Below, one piece after another: positions 29,791 through 38,228 of a stretch of 64,000 bases of DNA; within the stretch, counting starts at the first letter, position 1; each line of letters opens with the position of its first letter. The stretch spans positions 1-64,000 of the forward strand of contig NZ_CP102096.1 in assembly GCF_024582835.1 (NCBI RefSeq), given 5' to 3'. The translations under genes were made by a program, and so were the position numbers. This stretch comes from Vibrio japonicus (GTDB lineage Bacteria > Pseudomonadota > Gammaproteobacteria > Enterobacterales > Vibrionaceae). A model generated the notes under the pieces. The model saw nothing but the letters and a program-made list of their open reading frames with translations. It was not told the DNA's origin and did no database searches.

Positions 29791-30705
29791 ATGGATGATA
29801 GAGCCTTAAAATATTTCGAGGTGGTCGCTAAAACCAAAAGTATTCGTGCAGCGTCGGAGATTCTGCACGTTTCTCCTTCTGCCATCAGTCGTAAAGTGGC
29901 TCAGCTTGAGGCTCAACTCGATGTGCAATTACTGGAACGAGTCGGTCGTGGCGTCAACCTTACCGAATCCGGTATTCGCCTGACCGAGTACATTCAAGAC
30001 GTCAACCAGCGTAAGAATGACTTTATCTCGCAATTGTCGGAAATTGAGCATTTGCAGTCGGGTACTCTGCGTATCTCCATCGGTGGCGGCTTTATCTCCG
30101 ATTTGCTCAACAACGCGATCACGCAATTTTCTCGCCTTCATCCTGGAGTGAAACTGGTGTTGCAAGTCGGCGGTGGAGACGATGTGATTGATAGCATCAA
30201 GAATGAAGACGCCGATATTGGTTTGCTGCTTAATGCCAAGCACGACCCAAAAGTGGATGTGCTGTACTCCTGTGCTTTCCAAGAGTTGAGCTTGCTGGTT
30301 CCGAATCAAAGTCCGTGGGCGACGCTCGACGCTTGTTCCCCTTCACAATTATCTGAGATCCCTTTGGCGCTGTTGGGCGAGTCTTTTAGTATTCGTCGTG
30401 CGGTGAATCTATATGAAGCCCGTCAGCAGATACGGCTCAAATCTTTAATGGAATGTAACTCTTTCGAGGCGTTGAAGAGCTTTGTCGAGGCTGGCTTGGG
30501 TGGAACGTTACTTCCCAAAGTTTGTGTGACGAAAGAATTGAAGAGTCAATGCTTTGTCGCTGTCCCTGTTGAGGGTATGCACACTCTTGATGCCTCCGTT
30601 GATCTTGTGATGCGCAAAGGCCGACTTCAAAATGCGGCGATCAAAGAAATGAAATCGTGCATCATCAACAGGATGTGTGCTTTTAACGCTTCACAGAGTA
30701 GTTAG
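29791..30705 (+). CDS. LysR-family transcriptional regulator of the amidohydrolase cassette
   Basis: A 304-residue LysR regulator with a clear N-terminal helix-turn-helix (KTKSIRAASEILHVSPSAIS, about 15-34) and a two-lobed effector domain. It is on the same strand, 21 bases after the amidohydrolase, so it is probably the last gene of the operon and regulates it. Most LysR genes are divergent from their targets; a downstream position is less usual. Confidence 0.9.
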   Translation: MDDRALKYFEVVAKTKSIRAASEILHVSPSAISRKVAQLEAQLDVQLLERVGRGVNLTESGIRLTEYIQDVNQRKNDFISQLSEIEHLQSGTLRISIGGGFISDLLNNAITQFSRLHPGVKLVLQVGGGDDVIDSIKNEDADIGLLLNAKHDPKVDVLYSCAFQELSLLVPNQSPWATLDACSPSQLSEIPLALLGESFSIRRAVNLYEARQQIRLKSLMECNSFEALKSFVEAGLGGTLLPKVCVTKELKSQCFVAVPVEGMHTLDASVDLVMRKGRLQNAAIKEMKSCIINRMCAFNASQSS

Positions 30706-30744
30706 GTTAATCTCTTCCCATAAGTGTCTTCGTTTGAGTGTGTA

Positions 30745-30807
30745 ATTGCTCAAGCTAGGGTAGTATTGCTATAACAATGGATTATTGATAAGTGGTTGTT
30801 GAGCAAT
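30745..30807 (+). promoter_or_regulatory. Inverted repeats in the promoter of the CysB-like gene
   Basis: ATTGCTCAA (30745-30753) recurs inverted as TTGAGCAAT (30799-30807). Between them lies a near-palindrome ATTGCTATAACAAT (30766-30779) of LysR-box form (T-N11-A). They are plausible autoregulatory sites. Confidence 0.5.
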
Positions 30808-30831
30808 CATGTATGCGATGGGGAATAGACA

Positions 30832-31803
30832 ATGAAGCTACAGCAACTTCGCTATATTCGTGAGATAGAGCGAAATGGATACAATATCTCTTTAACCTCT
30901 CAAAAGTTATTTACTTCCCAGCCAGGGATAAGCAAGCAAGTCTCGTTACTTGAAGACGAACTTGGCGTGCAGATATTTGAAAGGCATGGCAAACATCTAT
31001 CTGGTCCGACGGAAATTGGTAAACAAATCATCCATGAAGCGAGTCAGATGCTTGAAGTGGAAGAAAGGATAAAAGCAATTTCTGCCAGTGTCGCTTCTCC
31101 TGAGCAAGGGCGATTGAACATCTATACGACCAATGCGATCGCAAAGTTCTTGCTGCCAGAAAGTGTCCGTTACTTTATGAACCGATACTCTAAAGTCTCT
31201 CTGCATATGGGTACGATAGAGCCGGATACGCGTGGTAACTCATTGCCGACCGGGCCTTATGACTTTTCTATTGTGGCACAAGACGTTGATGAGCAAATGG
31301 ATTTGGCGATGCTTCCTGCGTACAAATGGTCATTGAGCTTAATTGTCCCTTCGGATCATCCACTCGCCACTGCTGAAACGGTCACGCTGGAAGATATTGC
31401 GAAAGAAAAACTCATCAGCTACGAGCTCAAATCAACGGGCCGAATTGCGATTGATAATGCGTTTGCACAGCGTGGCTTGGATCCTCAGTACATCGTGACC
31501 GCCATGGATGTGGACGTGATTAAAGAGTACGTGAGCCTAGGCGTTGGGATTGGGATTATCGCTTCAGTGGCGACGCACTCGATCAACAGTTCTATCACAG
31601 TACGCTCTTTGGAAGGCCTGGTGCCGGATTGTTATGCTTGGCTTTGCTACAGCAAAAATATTTATCTACAGCGTTATATGTATGACTTTATTGAGAAGTT
31701 TGCGCCTCACCTAACGCGCCCGGTGATTGAAGACACCGCACATATGTCTAAAGCTGAATTACTGAAATGGTTTGAAGGCGTGCAGTTGCCAACTTACCGC
31801 TAG
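30832..31803 (+). CDS. CysB-family LysR regulator (CysB/Cbl paralogue)
   Basis: A 323-residue protein very similar to CysB from the first residue (MKLQQLRYIREIERNGYN, TSQPGISKQVSLLEDELGVQ, RHGKHLSGPT). CysB and Cbl control sulfate assimilation and organosulfur use, sensing N-acetylserine or adenosine phosphosulfate. Differences in the otherwise strictly conserved first 30 residues suggest a paralogue rather than CysB itself. It is transcribed separately, with its own promoter and terminator. The adjacent amidohydrolase could be among its targets; that is conjecture. Confidence 0.85.
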   Translation: MKLQQLRYIREIERNGYNISLTSQKLFTSQPGISKQVSLLEDELGVQIFERHGKHLSGPTEIGKQIIHEASQMLEVEERIKAISASVASPEQGRLNIYTTNAIAKFLLPESVRYFMNRYSKVSLHMGTIEPDTRGNSLPTGPYDFSIVAQDVDEQMDLAMLPAYKWSLSLIVPSDHPLATAETVTLEDIAKEKLISYELKSTGRIAIDNAFAQRGLDPQYIVTAMDVDVIKEYVSLGVGIGIIASVATHSINSSITVRSLEGLVPDCYAWLCYSKNIYLQRYMYDFIEKFAPHLTRPVIEDTAHMSKAELLKWFEGVQLPTYR

Positions 31804-31827
31804 AGAGTGATAAGCCTAAGAGTAAAG

Positions 31828-31872
31828 AACCACCTAAATTTATCCAGATTAATGGGATTAGGTGGTTTTTTT
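31828..31872. terminator. Bidirectional terminator
   Basis: AACCACCTAA (31828-31837) and TTAGGTGGTT (31858-31867) form a perfect 10-bp stem with a 20-base loop, followed by seven T. It lies between the CysB-like gene and the convergent outer-membrane protein gene. Confidence 0.8.
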
Positions 31873-31882
31873 ACGTTTTAGC

Positions 31883-32863
31883 TTAGAAGTGGTAGCTCAT
31901 ACCAACAGAAGTTAAAAACTGGCTTTTGTCATAAAACTTGATATTTGCATCCGTGTTTTTGTAGCCTGCCAACGCAACCACAGACCAGTCTCGCCATTCA
32001 TTACCAAGTCTATATTCGTATGCAGTAAATAGGCTGTACACATTTTCCTCACGAGTTTTGCTGAATAGAGGATGTATCTCGTCATATGAGCGATGGGTGT
32101 AACCTGCCGTGATCGCTAGCTTATGACGATCTAATAGAGTGGCATAAGATACTTCACCTCGGTATGAATCATAGGAGTTGGCGTCACCGTCAGCATCTGC
32201 TGAGATGTAAGTCAGGGCTGGGACTAAATAGGTAGAATTGCCCAGTGGCATGCGATAACTACCTCGCATGTAATACCAGTCACTATCACGATCTAGTAGT
32301 TTGGCTTGATCGGCGGTCAGTTGAGTGACTCCTGAACGTTCCTCGTCAATGTCTTTAGAACCAAACGCGGTATCAAGGCTAAAGTGACTGCCTTGGATGT
32401 TGGTGAATTTGAGTCTATAAGCCATCCCGTCTTCATCGGTTTTCTGGCGTGTTTGGTTAACAACAAATGGGTCTGCCCAAGTTTCTCCCGACATAATGCT
32501 AGGTAAGACGGAAACATCGACGATGGTGCCTGAGCCGAGTTGTTGCTTATAGCCTAATTCAACGGCGAGAGCACCGATCGCGATATCTTCACGCGATGTG
32601 CCGATATAGACTTGTTTGTCGAGTGAATGACCAAAGGTGTAATTCAGTTTGCCTAATGGGAGTGCCGTAATACGTGAGTCAGTAGAGGCTTCTTGGTTGA
32701 ACTGATCTACGGTTTTCTCACCCTCAGTGTCAAAGTTGGATTTTGACGAAACATATCCAGCACTTAACGAAACTTCACCACTAAACCCTGAATGTTCGGA
32801 TAGCTTAGCCATGGTTGGCGTTGAAGCTATCGCCAAAGAGAGTAGTGTGAGTTGAGCTTTCAT
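31883..32863 (-). CDS. DUF2860 outer-membrane beta-barrel protein
   Basis: A 326-residue protein with a signal peptide (MKAQLTLLSLAIASTPTMA, about 19 residues) and a mature part made of alternating polar/hydrophobic strands ending in YHF, the terminal aromatic of outer-membrane barrels. I recognise it from memory as the DUF2860 family, common in Vibrio and of unknown function. It is a single gene on the minus strand. An imperfect operator-like pair, TGCCGAT (32912) and ATCGGCA (32933), lies in its upstream region. Confidence 0.82.
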   Translation of the reverse strand: MKAQLTLLSLAIASTPTMAKLSEHSGFSGEVSLSAGYVSSKSNFDTEGEKTVDQFNQEASTDSRITALPLGKLNYTFGHSLDKQVYIGTSREDIAIGALAVELGYKQQLGSGTIVDVSVLPSIMSGETWADPFVVNQTRQKTDEDGMAYRLKFTNIQGSHFSLDTAFGSKDIDEERSGVTQLTADQAKLLDRDSDWYYMRGSYRMPLGNSTYLVPALTYISADADGDANSYDSYRGEVSYATLLDRHKLAITAGYTHRSYDEIHPLFSKTREENVYSLFTAYEYRLGNEWRDWSVVALAGYKNTDANIKFYDKSQFLTSVGMSYHF

Positions 32864-33110
32864 GAAGGCTTCCTTTTATGTAATCGTTGGTTGTTAATGG
32901 GACCACCACTTTGCCGATCAACTAATCTGACCATCGGCAGTGTGATTCCAATGTTTTGTTGACGCTGTATAATTACACACTGTTTTATTGCAAGTGAAAT
33001 AAATAAATGTGAATTTTCCTATAAAGGAAATAGCTGAAGATGTTAATAAGTTAGCGATTTAAAACACAAATATTGGTTAATCTTTTTTTGAGGTTTCATT
33101 TCTGAAAATT

Positions 33111-33995
33111 ATGCTGTTCCCTTTTATTTTTGCTCTCAACATTGTACTCGTCATTTTCAACTCCGTGCTGTGCTCAATCGCAATATGCCTCATTGCTCTG
33201 ATCAAGGCGTTGTTGCCCACTTCTCAACTGAAAGTCAAAGCAACCTCATTGGCCAATAAAGTCATGTGGTTTTGGTCAACGATCAACGCAGGAATTTTGT
33301 CTGCGACAAACCATGTTGAGTGGGAGATTGAGGGGGGTGAAGAACTCAAGAAAGATGGCTGGTATTTGCTGATCAGCAACCACTTAAGCTGGACTGACAT
33401 CGTGGTACTTTGCAGCGTGTTCAAAGACCGCATCCCAATGCCAAAGTTTTTTCTCAAGCAGCAGTTATTGTACGTTCCATTTATTGGGATGGCTTGTTGG
33501 GCGCTGGATATGCCATTCATGCGTCGCTATTCGCGCGAGTATCTAATTCGCCACCCTGAAAAGCGTGGCCAAGATTTAGAGACGACTCGACGATCGTGCG
33601 AAAAATTTAGAAATTCACCAACAACGGTGGTGAATTACGTGGAAGGCACCCGATTTACAGCAGAAAAGCAGCGTAAGAGTAAATCAAGCTACGCATATTT
33701 GTTGCCACCGAAAACTGGCGGAATCGCGTATACGCTGGCCGCAATGGGTGAGCAGTTCGAGAATATTATCGATGTCACCTTGGCTTATCCAGAAAATACG
33801 GACAAACCCTTTAGAGATATGTTGCTGGGGCGGATGACCAAGATTGTCGTTCGTATCAAGGTATTGCCAGTTGATGAACATGTCAGAGGGGATTACTTCA
33901 ACGATAAACCGTTTAAGCGCCAATTTCAGCAATGGTTAACGGGTGTGTGGCGAGAGAAGGATGACGTACTTAAGGATATTCACCAACGCCATTAA
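33111..33995 (+). CDS. YihG-like acyltransferase (PlsC/LPLAT family)
   Basis: A 294-residue membrane acyltransferase of the lysophosphatidic-acid-acyltransferase superfamily. The catalytic HX4D motif is NHLSWTD near residue 94, and the EGTR motif VVNYVEGTRF near 176. Two hydrophobic N-terminal helices anchor it. It resembles E. coli YihG, which also sits by dsbA and srkA, so the assignment is supported by synteny. The GAGG ribosome site is 18 bases from the ATG, so a non-ATG start at 33102 (CTG) is possible. Confidence 0.85.
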   Translation: MLFPFIFALNIVLVIFNSVLCSIAICLIALIKALLPTSQLKVKATSLANKVMWFWSTINAGILSATNHVEWEIEGGEELKKDGWYLLISNHLSWTDIVVLCSVFKDRIPMPKFFLKQQLLYVPFIGMACWALDMPFMRRYSREYLIRHPEKRGQDLETTRRSCEKFRNSPTTVVNYVEGTRFTAEKQRKSKSSYAYLLPPKTGGIAYTLAAMGEQFENIIDVTLAYPENTDKPFRDMLLGRMTKIVVRIKVLPVDEHVRGDYFNDKPFKRQFQQWLTGVWREKDDVLKDIHQRH

Positions 33996-34005
33996 AGTGT
34001 TAGAG

Positions 34006-34032
34006 ACAAAAAAGGGAGCGTTCAGCTCCCTT
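34006..34032 (-). terminator. Terminator of dsbA
   Basis: AAGGGAGC and GCTCCCTT pair around GTTCA, followed by six T on the minus strand. It lies 12 bases beyond the dsbA stop. Confidence 0.85.
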
Positions 34033-34043
34033 GCGTGTATTTG

Positions 34044-34643
34044 TTACTTAGTCAGCAGGTAGTTTACCAATTCAAAGTACTCATCCGTTGTTTTAATACT
34101 TTGTGCTTGAACTAGGTACTTGTTGTTTACTACAACCGCAGGAACGCCAGATAGGCCGCTATCTTTAAACTGTTTGTCAAAACGACGAACCATAGAGTCT
34201 ACTGCGAAGCCTTTAAATGCAGCGTCAAATGCTATTGCATCCACACCTTCATCAATGAAGATTTGGCGAAGTTCTTCGTCATTTTTTGGTGCTTTACGCA
34301 TGTTGTGGATGCGGTTAAACATCACTGGCACCATTTTATCTTCAACTTTTAGTGCAATCATGGTTGCGTAGGCTTTACTCATAGACTCGCCCATGTTGCC
34401 GCCCATGAATGAAACGTGATTCTTTTGCAGTTTTGCGTTGTCTGGTAGCTGTGCTTTTAGCTGCTGAATGACAGGTTCAAACGAATGACAGTGTGGGCAG
34501 TAGAATGAAAAGAACTCAGTCACTGTTGGTTTCGCCGAAGCTTCTAAATCTAGAACTTTAAAATGCTGACCTTCTTTAAATTGCGCAGCGTGAGCAGAAA
34601 GACTCATTATCAGTGTTGCAGCTAATACAAGCAGCTTTTTCAT
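34044..34643 (-). CDS. dsbA: Thiol:disulfide interchange protein DsbA
   Basis: DsbA is the periplasmic oxidant that puts disulfide bonds into secreted proteins and is reoxidised by DsbB. The ATG at 34643 gives 199 residues with signal peptide [19 protein letters not shown]. The active site CPHC lies at 49-52 in [13 protein letters not shown] and the cis-proline loop is [10 protein letters not shown]. In Vibrio it is needed for folding of toxins and pili. It follows srkA by 31 bases, the same arrangement as in E. coli. Confidence 0.97.
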   Translation of the reverse strand: MKKLLVLAATLIMSLSAHAAQFKEGQHFKVLDLEASAKPTVTEFFSFYCPHCHSFEPVIQQLKAQLPDNAKLQKNHVSFMGGNMGESMSKAYATMIALKVEDKMVPVMFNRIHNMRKAPKNDEELRQIFIDEGVDAIAFDAAFKGFAVDSMVRRFDKQFKDSGLSGVPAVVVNNKYLVQAQSIKTTDEYFELVNYLLTK

Positions 34644-34674
34644 TGTTAACTCCATTTTCTCTTTAGTTACCGGA

Positions 34675-35661
34675 TTACCATTGTGGCATGAGTGATAGCG
34701 GTGGTTCATTGAGCGCTGAAATTTGTTCTTTAAACGCCAGCACCTGACCTTCCCAATATTTTGGATCATTAAACCAAGGAAAAGCGATAGGGAAAGCAGG
34801 ATCCTGCCATCTTTTTGCTAGCCATGCCATATAGTGCACCATACGTAGACCACGTAAAGGCTCAATAAGTTTCAATTCGCTGGTATTAAAGTCGTTGAAC
34901 TCTTGGTATGCCTCTAAGATGGTATCCAATTGCATCGTCTTTTCAGAACGATCGCCACTTAGCATCATCCATAGATCTTGTACCGCTGGTCCGTTGCGCG
35001 AGTCGTCTAGGTCGACAAACATCGGTCCGTCTCGCCATAGTATATTTCCCGGGTGGCAATCGCCATGGAGACGAATAATAGTGGCGGATTCGTCCCAGTG
35101 TTCTTCTATCGATTTAATGAGTAGATCTAGATCGTTAAAAAATGCATTTTCCAGATGCATGGGAATAAATTGAGATTGCTGAAGCAGTTCGCGCGGTTGG
35201 TATAGATATTCTTGTAAGCCGATTGTCGGTCTGTGTTTGAATGGCGTACGAGATCCAACCTTATGGATTCGTCCAAGAAAGCGCCCGACGCCTTCGAGTT
35301 GATCTAAGTTATCTACCTCAAATTGTCGTCCACCAACACTGGCAAACAGGGCAAAGAAGTAGCCTTGATACTGGTGTAATGTCATGCCGTTAATCTGAAT
35401 AGGAGGCGCGACAGGGATATCTGATTCAATCAACTCAAGGGTGAAGTTATGTTCTTCTCGAATTTGTTCTTGGCTCCAACGCTCAGGACGATAAAACTTC
35501 ACGACGTAGCGTTTGCGCTCTTCATCAGTAAATTGATAGACGCGGTTTTCGTAACTATTGAGTGGTAAAAAACCAGATTCGGCTCTAATACCAATGCTCT
35601 CTAGGGCATACCACATAAAGTCAGGGGTAAGCGCATCAAAGTTAAAAGCTTGTTGTGTCAT
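34675..35661 (-). CDS. srkA: Stress response kinase A
   Basis: SrkA (YihE/RdoA) is a Ser/Thr protein kinase of the choline-kinase fold that protects against stress-induced death. The ATG at 35661 gives 328 residues, the same length as in E. coli, starting [20 protein letters not shown]. The catalytic loop is [13 protein letters not shown] near 197 and the metal-binding segment [11 protein letters not shown] follows. It is probably co-transcribed with dsbA, so Cpx-type envelope stress control is expected; no site was verified. Confidence 0.96.
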   Translation of the reverse strand: MTQQAFNFDALTPDFMWYALESIGIRAESGFLPLNSYENRVYQFTDEERKRYVVKFYRPERWSQEQIREEHNFTLELIESDIPVAPPIQINGMTLHQYQGYFFALFASVGGRQFEVDNLDQLEGVGRFLGRIHKVGSRTPFKHRPTIGLQEYLYQPRELLQQSQFIPMHLENAFFNDLDLLIKSIEEHWDESATIIRLHGDCHPGNILWRDGPMFVDLDDSRNGPAVQDLWMMLSGDRSEKTMQLDTILEAYQEFNDFNTSELKLIEPLRGLRMVHYMAWLAKRWQDPAFPIAFPWFNDPKYWEGQVLAFKEQISALNEPPLSLMPQW

Positions 35662-35665
35662 AAAA

Positions 35666-35692
35666 TAAAAAAGGCTCATTGCTGAGCCTTTT
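35666..35692 (-). terminator. Terminator of ccoG
   Basis: AAAAGGCTCA and TGAGCCTTTT pair around TTGC, with a run of A (T on the minus strand) beyond. It separates ccoG from srkA, so the latter starts from its own promoter. Confidence 0.82.
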
Positions 35693-35714
35693 TCCATCGT
35701 TTTTTGTAGAGGTG

Positions 35715-37133
35715 TTATAGCTTTTTAATAAAGCGGCTCTCTACTGCAATCGTAAAGTCTTCACTATCAGACAGTATAAACTGAATTGTTGAAACAGAAG
35801 AGCTTAGATTATCGGGGTCTACCCCTAAACTCATCGGAAGATTGAGTACCTCACCAGGCGCGACTTGAACCGTTTGTTTACCGTACCAAGATACGTCGCT
35901 TAGGCCTTCAACATCTAGGTTATAAGTTTGAGTTTGCTGAGTTTTGTTGATGATCTTCAGCGTATAGGTGTTTTCGACTTCGCCAGAGCTATTGGTTCGG
36001 AACAGTTGGTTTCGATCTCGAAGAACACTCAAGCCAGCCGGATCGACCGCCGCGATCTGGGCAAAGAATAGAGCGATCATCACCAAAAGCGCAGCACCGT
36101 AACCGAGTAACTTCGGACGCATAATTTTGGTGTGTTTCCCTGATAAACGGTGTTCTGTGGTATAGCTGATCAGGCCTTTTTCGTACCCCATACGTTCCAT
36201 CGTGTGGTCGCAGGCGTCAATACACGCACCACAGTTTATGCATTCGTACTGCAAGCCATCACGAATATCGATACCAGTTGGACACACTTGTACACATAGG
36301 TCACAGTCGATACAGTCGCCTAGACCAAGCGCTTTGTGATCGGCTTTACGAGAGCGAGGGCCGCGTTTTTCACCGCGTTTTGTATCGTAACCTACGATAA
36401 ACGTGTCTTTGTCGAACATGGCAGATTGGAAGCGTGCGTAAGGGCACATGTGAATACACATAATTGAGCGCATCCAGCCCGCGTTACCATAGGTACAGGC
36501 CGCAAAGAATAATACCCAGAACACTGGCCAAAACTCTGCGTTGAAGGTAAAGAAATCGACAACCAGTTCACGAATTGGCACAAAATAGCCCGCAAAAGTA
36601 AAGCCTGTTGCTAAGGCAATCGCCCACCAAGCGAGGTGTTTTAAGCCTTTGCGCATTGCTAGGTTAGCAGTGAGTTTTCCTGAGTCTTGCTTACGTCGTT
36701 TGTTGGCACTGCCTTCGAGTTTTTCTTCAAACCAGATGTACATGAAGGTCCAGACGGTTTGTGGGCAGAGGTAACCACACCACACGCGACCTAAGAAGGT
36801 CGTAAGGAAAAATAGACCGAATGCTGAGATCACAAATAGCAGCGCGAGCAGTGTCAGATCTTGTGGGTATAAAGTGGTACCGAAAAAATTGAATTGCTGT
36901 TGGCCAACATCCAGTAAGATTGCTTGGCGGTCACCGTAAGGAATCCATGGCACCATCGCAAACAAGACCAATAAAAACCAGCCGCCGTAACGACGTAGCT
37001 TTTGAAACGTCCCTTTACTCTCACGGACATAAATTCGGTTACTCGGGTTAAATCTATCCCCGTTGTTTTTATGAGTTTTGGGGTTATATGTTTTAGGAGT
37101 CACATCTTTGATATCGATTTTGTCCTGACTCAT
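35715..37133 (-). CDS. ccoG: Cytochrome c oxidase accessory protein CcoG
   Basis: CcoG (RdxA/FixG) is an iron-sulfur inner-membrane protein that reduces copper for cbb3 oxidase assembly. The 472-residue protein has five hydrophobic segments and a double 4Fe-4S ferredoxin region, CIDCDLCVQVCP followed by CINCGACIDACDH near 263-300. Extra cysteines lie in WCGYLCPQTVW near 118 and CIHMCPYARF. A C-terminal Ig-like region lies in the periplasm. The cbb3 genes themselves are not in the window. Confidence 0.95.
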   Translation of the reverse strand: MSQDKIDIKDVTPKTYNPKTHKNNGDRFNPSNRIYVRESKGTFQKLRRYGGWFLLVLFAMVPWIPYGDRQAILLDVGQQQFNFFGTTLYPQDLTLLALLFVISAFGLFFLTTFLGRVWCGYLCPQTVWTFMYIWFEEKLEGSANKRRKQDSGKLTANLAMRKGLKHLAWWAIALATGFTFAGYFVPIRELVVDFFTFNAEFWPVFWVLFFAACTYGNAGWMRSIMCIHMCPYARFQSAMFDKDTFIVGYDTKRGEKRGPRSRKADHKALGLGDCIDCDLCVQVCPTGIDIRDGLQYECINCGACIDACDHTMERMGYEKGLISYTTEHRLSGKHTKIMRPKLLGYGAALLVMIALFFAQIAAVDPAGLSVLRDRNQLFRTNSSGEVENTYTLKIINKTQQTQTYNLDVEGLSDVSWYGKQTVQVAPGEVLNLPMSLGVDPDNLSSSVSTIQFILSDSEDFTIAVESRFIKKL

Positions 37134-37346
37134 TCCGCTTCCTTCTTAGGCTATTCGGTGCGATTTATTCTATTCACACTCTTTTCAACATTGCTTGTAA
37201 GATATTTTAGTAAATTCTTATGAACGGCGATTATATACGCTATAACAAATTCGTTTCTTTAAGGCTATCAACCTTTAGCAACAAAGGTCAGTACAGTTTT
37301 ATAAAAAAATGGCCTAACAGTCTGATGTTTCTCTATGAGATTGATA

Positions 37347-37372
37347 TAAAAAGAGCGACCAGAAGGCCGCTC
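37347..37372 (-). terminator. Terminator of yihD
   Basis: GAGCGACC and GGCCGCTC pair around AGAA (one G-T pair); on the minus strand the stem is followed by five T. It lies 13 bases beyond the yihD stop. Confidence 0.8.
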
Positions 37373-37385
37373 CTTAGAGAGCTAT

Positions 37386-37652
37386 TTATTCGATGACACC
37401 ACGTGCACGTAAGATGGCGGTTTTAAAGTCGTTTTCTTGGTCTTTTTTGAGCCCTGGAATCATTTCATCACTTTTGCTGTTACGCATTTTCAGGTGATAA
37501 ATCAGTACATCATCTGAGAGTTCTTCTAGCGGCCCTTTATAGCCTGCCTCACTTGCTAACTTGACAAGAAATTGTAGTAAGTTAAGTTCCTGATCTTTTT
37601 GCCATTCAGGCTCTAACAGCTCAATCAGCTCTTCTATACGATGGCATTTCAT
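37386..37652 (-). CDS. yihD: YihD family protein (DUF1040)
   Basis: An 88-residue cytoplasmic protein from the ATG at 37652: [20 protein letters not shown], then [20 protein letters not shown] and the conserved end [14 protein letters not shown], closely matching E. coli YihD. Function unknown. The frame is open five codons upstream but the MKC start is the conserved one. In E. coli, yihD also neighbours dsbA and srkA, so the cluster is ancestral. Confidence 0.93.
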   Translation of the reverse strand: MKCHRIEELIELLEPEWQKDQELNLLQFLVKLASEAGYKGPLEELSDDVLIYHLKMRNSKSDEMIPGLKKDQENDFKTAILRARGVIE

Positions 37653-37720
37653 CTTAATTATCCACAACGTTTATAGTGACTTGCCAGTAAAGGTATCAAA
37701 TTGAACTGCTGAATATAAGA

Positions 37721-37749
37721 AAAAAAGCGCAGTTCACACTGCGCTTTTT
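37721..37749 (-). terminator. Strong terminator of a small-ORF transcript
   Basis: AAAAAGCGCAGT and ACTGCGCTTTTT form a perfect 12-bp stem around TCAC. On the minus strand six to eight T follow. It lies directly beyond the stop of the 55-residue frame at 37752, which argues that a real transcript ends here. Confidence 0.85.
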
Positions 37750-37751
37750 CA

Positions 37752-37919
37752 TTAAGCTGCCTTCACTACTTTTGCAGGTGCGGACGTTAATAGAGCGGTC
37801 TTTTCTACCAAAGTCATTGCAGGCGCTGCTTTTTTCGCCGTTGGTGCAGCAGCAAAGCCACTGCGACGACGCATCGCACTCGTATTCGTGTGCGAAAACC
37901 TGACGGTTGTTGGGCGCAT
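37752..37919 (-). CDS. Small Ala/Lys-rich basic protein, 55 residues
   Basis: A 55-codon frame with ATG at 37919 and TAA at 37752, just 3 bases before a strong terminator. It begins MRPTTVRFSHTNTSAMRRRS and continues with Ala/Lys/Pro-rich sequence (GFAAAPTAKKAAPAM). An AGGT ribosome site overlaps the stop of the preceding small frame, 8 bases away. The composition suggests a basic, partly disordered nucleic-acid- or membrane-binding peptide. No family recognised. Confidence 0.55.
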   Translation of the reverse strand: MRPTTVRFSHTNTSAMRRRSGFAAAPTAKKAAPAMTLVEKTALLTSAPAKVVKAA

Positions 37920-37927
37920 TTAGTTAC

Positions 37928-38035
37928 CTAACTGCCAGGCATCTCCATTGCCAATCTAATGGCCTGATAAATTATGAGTTGAGCTTCATTACTGAAGGGT
38001 GGCTCTTCTGGCTTTCGCCAATCCAAATAATCCAT
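37928..38035 (-). CDS. Small protein, 35 residues
   Basis: A 35-codon frame, MDYLDWRKPEEPPFSNEAQ then an amphipathic helix QLIIYQAIRLAMEMPGS, ending in TAG 8 bases before the 55-residue frame. Its composition is protein-like and the helix is convincing, but there is no clear ribosome site before the ATG. A perfect 16-bp palindrome lies 10 bases upstream. It could be a leader peptide for the second frame. Confidence 0.45.
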   Translation of the reverse strand: MDYLDWRKPEEPPFSNEAQLIIYQAIRLAMEMPGS

Positions 38036-38045
38036 CAGGAATAAT

Positions 38046-38061
38046 GATATGCATGCATATC
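38046..38061. promoter_or_regulatory. Perfect 16-bp palindrome, candidate operator
   Basis: GATATGCATGCATATC is self-complementary over all 16 bases. It lies 10 bases before the 35-residue frame and about 170 bases before the Spo0M-family gene, so it could control either direction. Nearby, GATTAG (38072-38077) and CTAATC (38101-38106) flank an ACCAA/TTGGT hairpin. Confidence 0.55.
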
Positions 38062-38228
38062 GATAATTAGATTAGCACCAACTTTTTATTTGGTCGATAT
38101 CTAATCACTAAGGGTTTTAATGAAACACTACAATTATGTGAGAAGCGTACTAGTAGTAAGACAGCTTACGAGATTAGTATGGGTCTATAAGCATATTGCT
38201 TGGTTTTAAGATCGCGAAGGAGGAGTGT

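Noticed and set aside
37658..37666. TTATCCACA, a perfect DnaA box, just upstream of yihD
   Set aside because: A single 9-mer is expected about once per 130 kb on both strands combined. No second box or AT-rich unwinding element lies near it, so it is not an origin; it could at most be a titration site.
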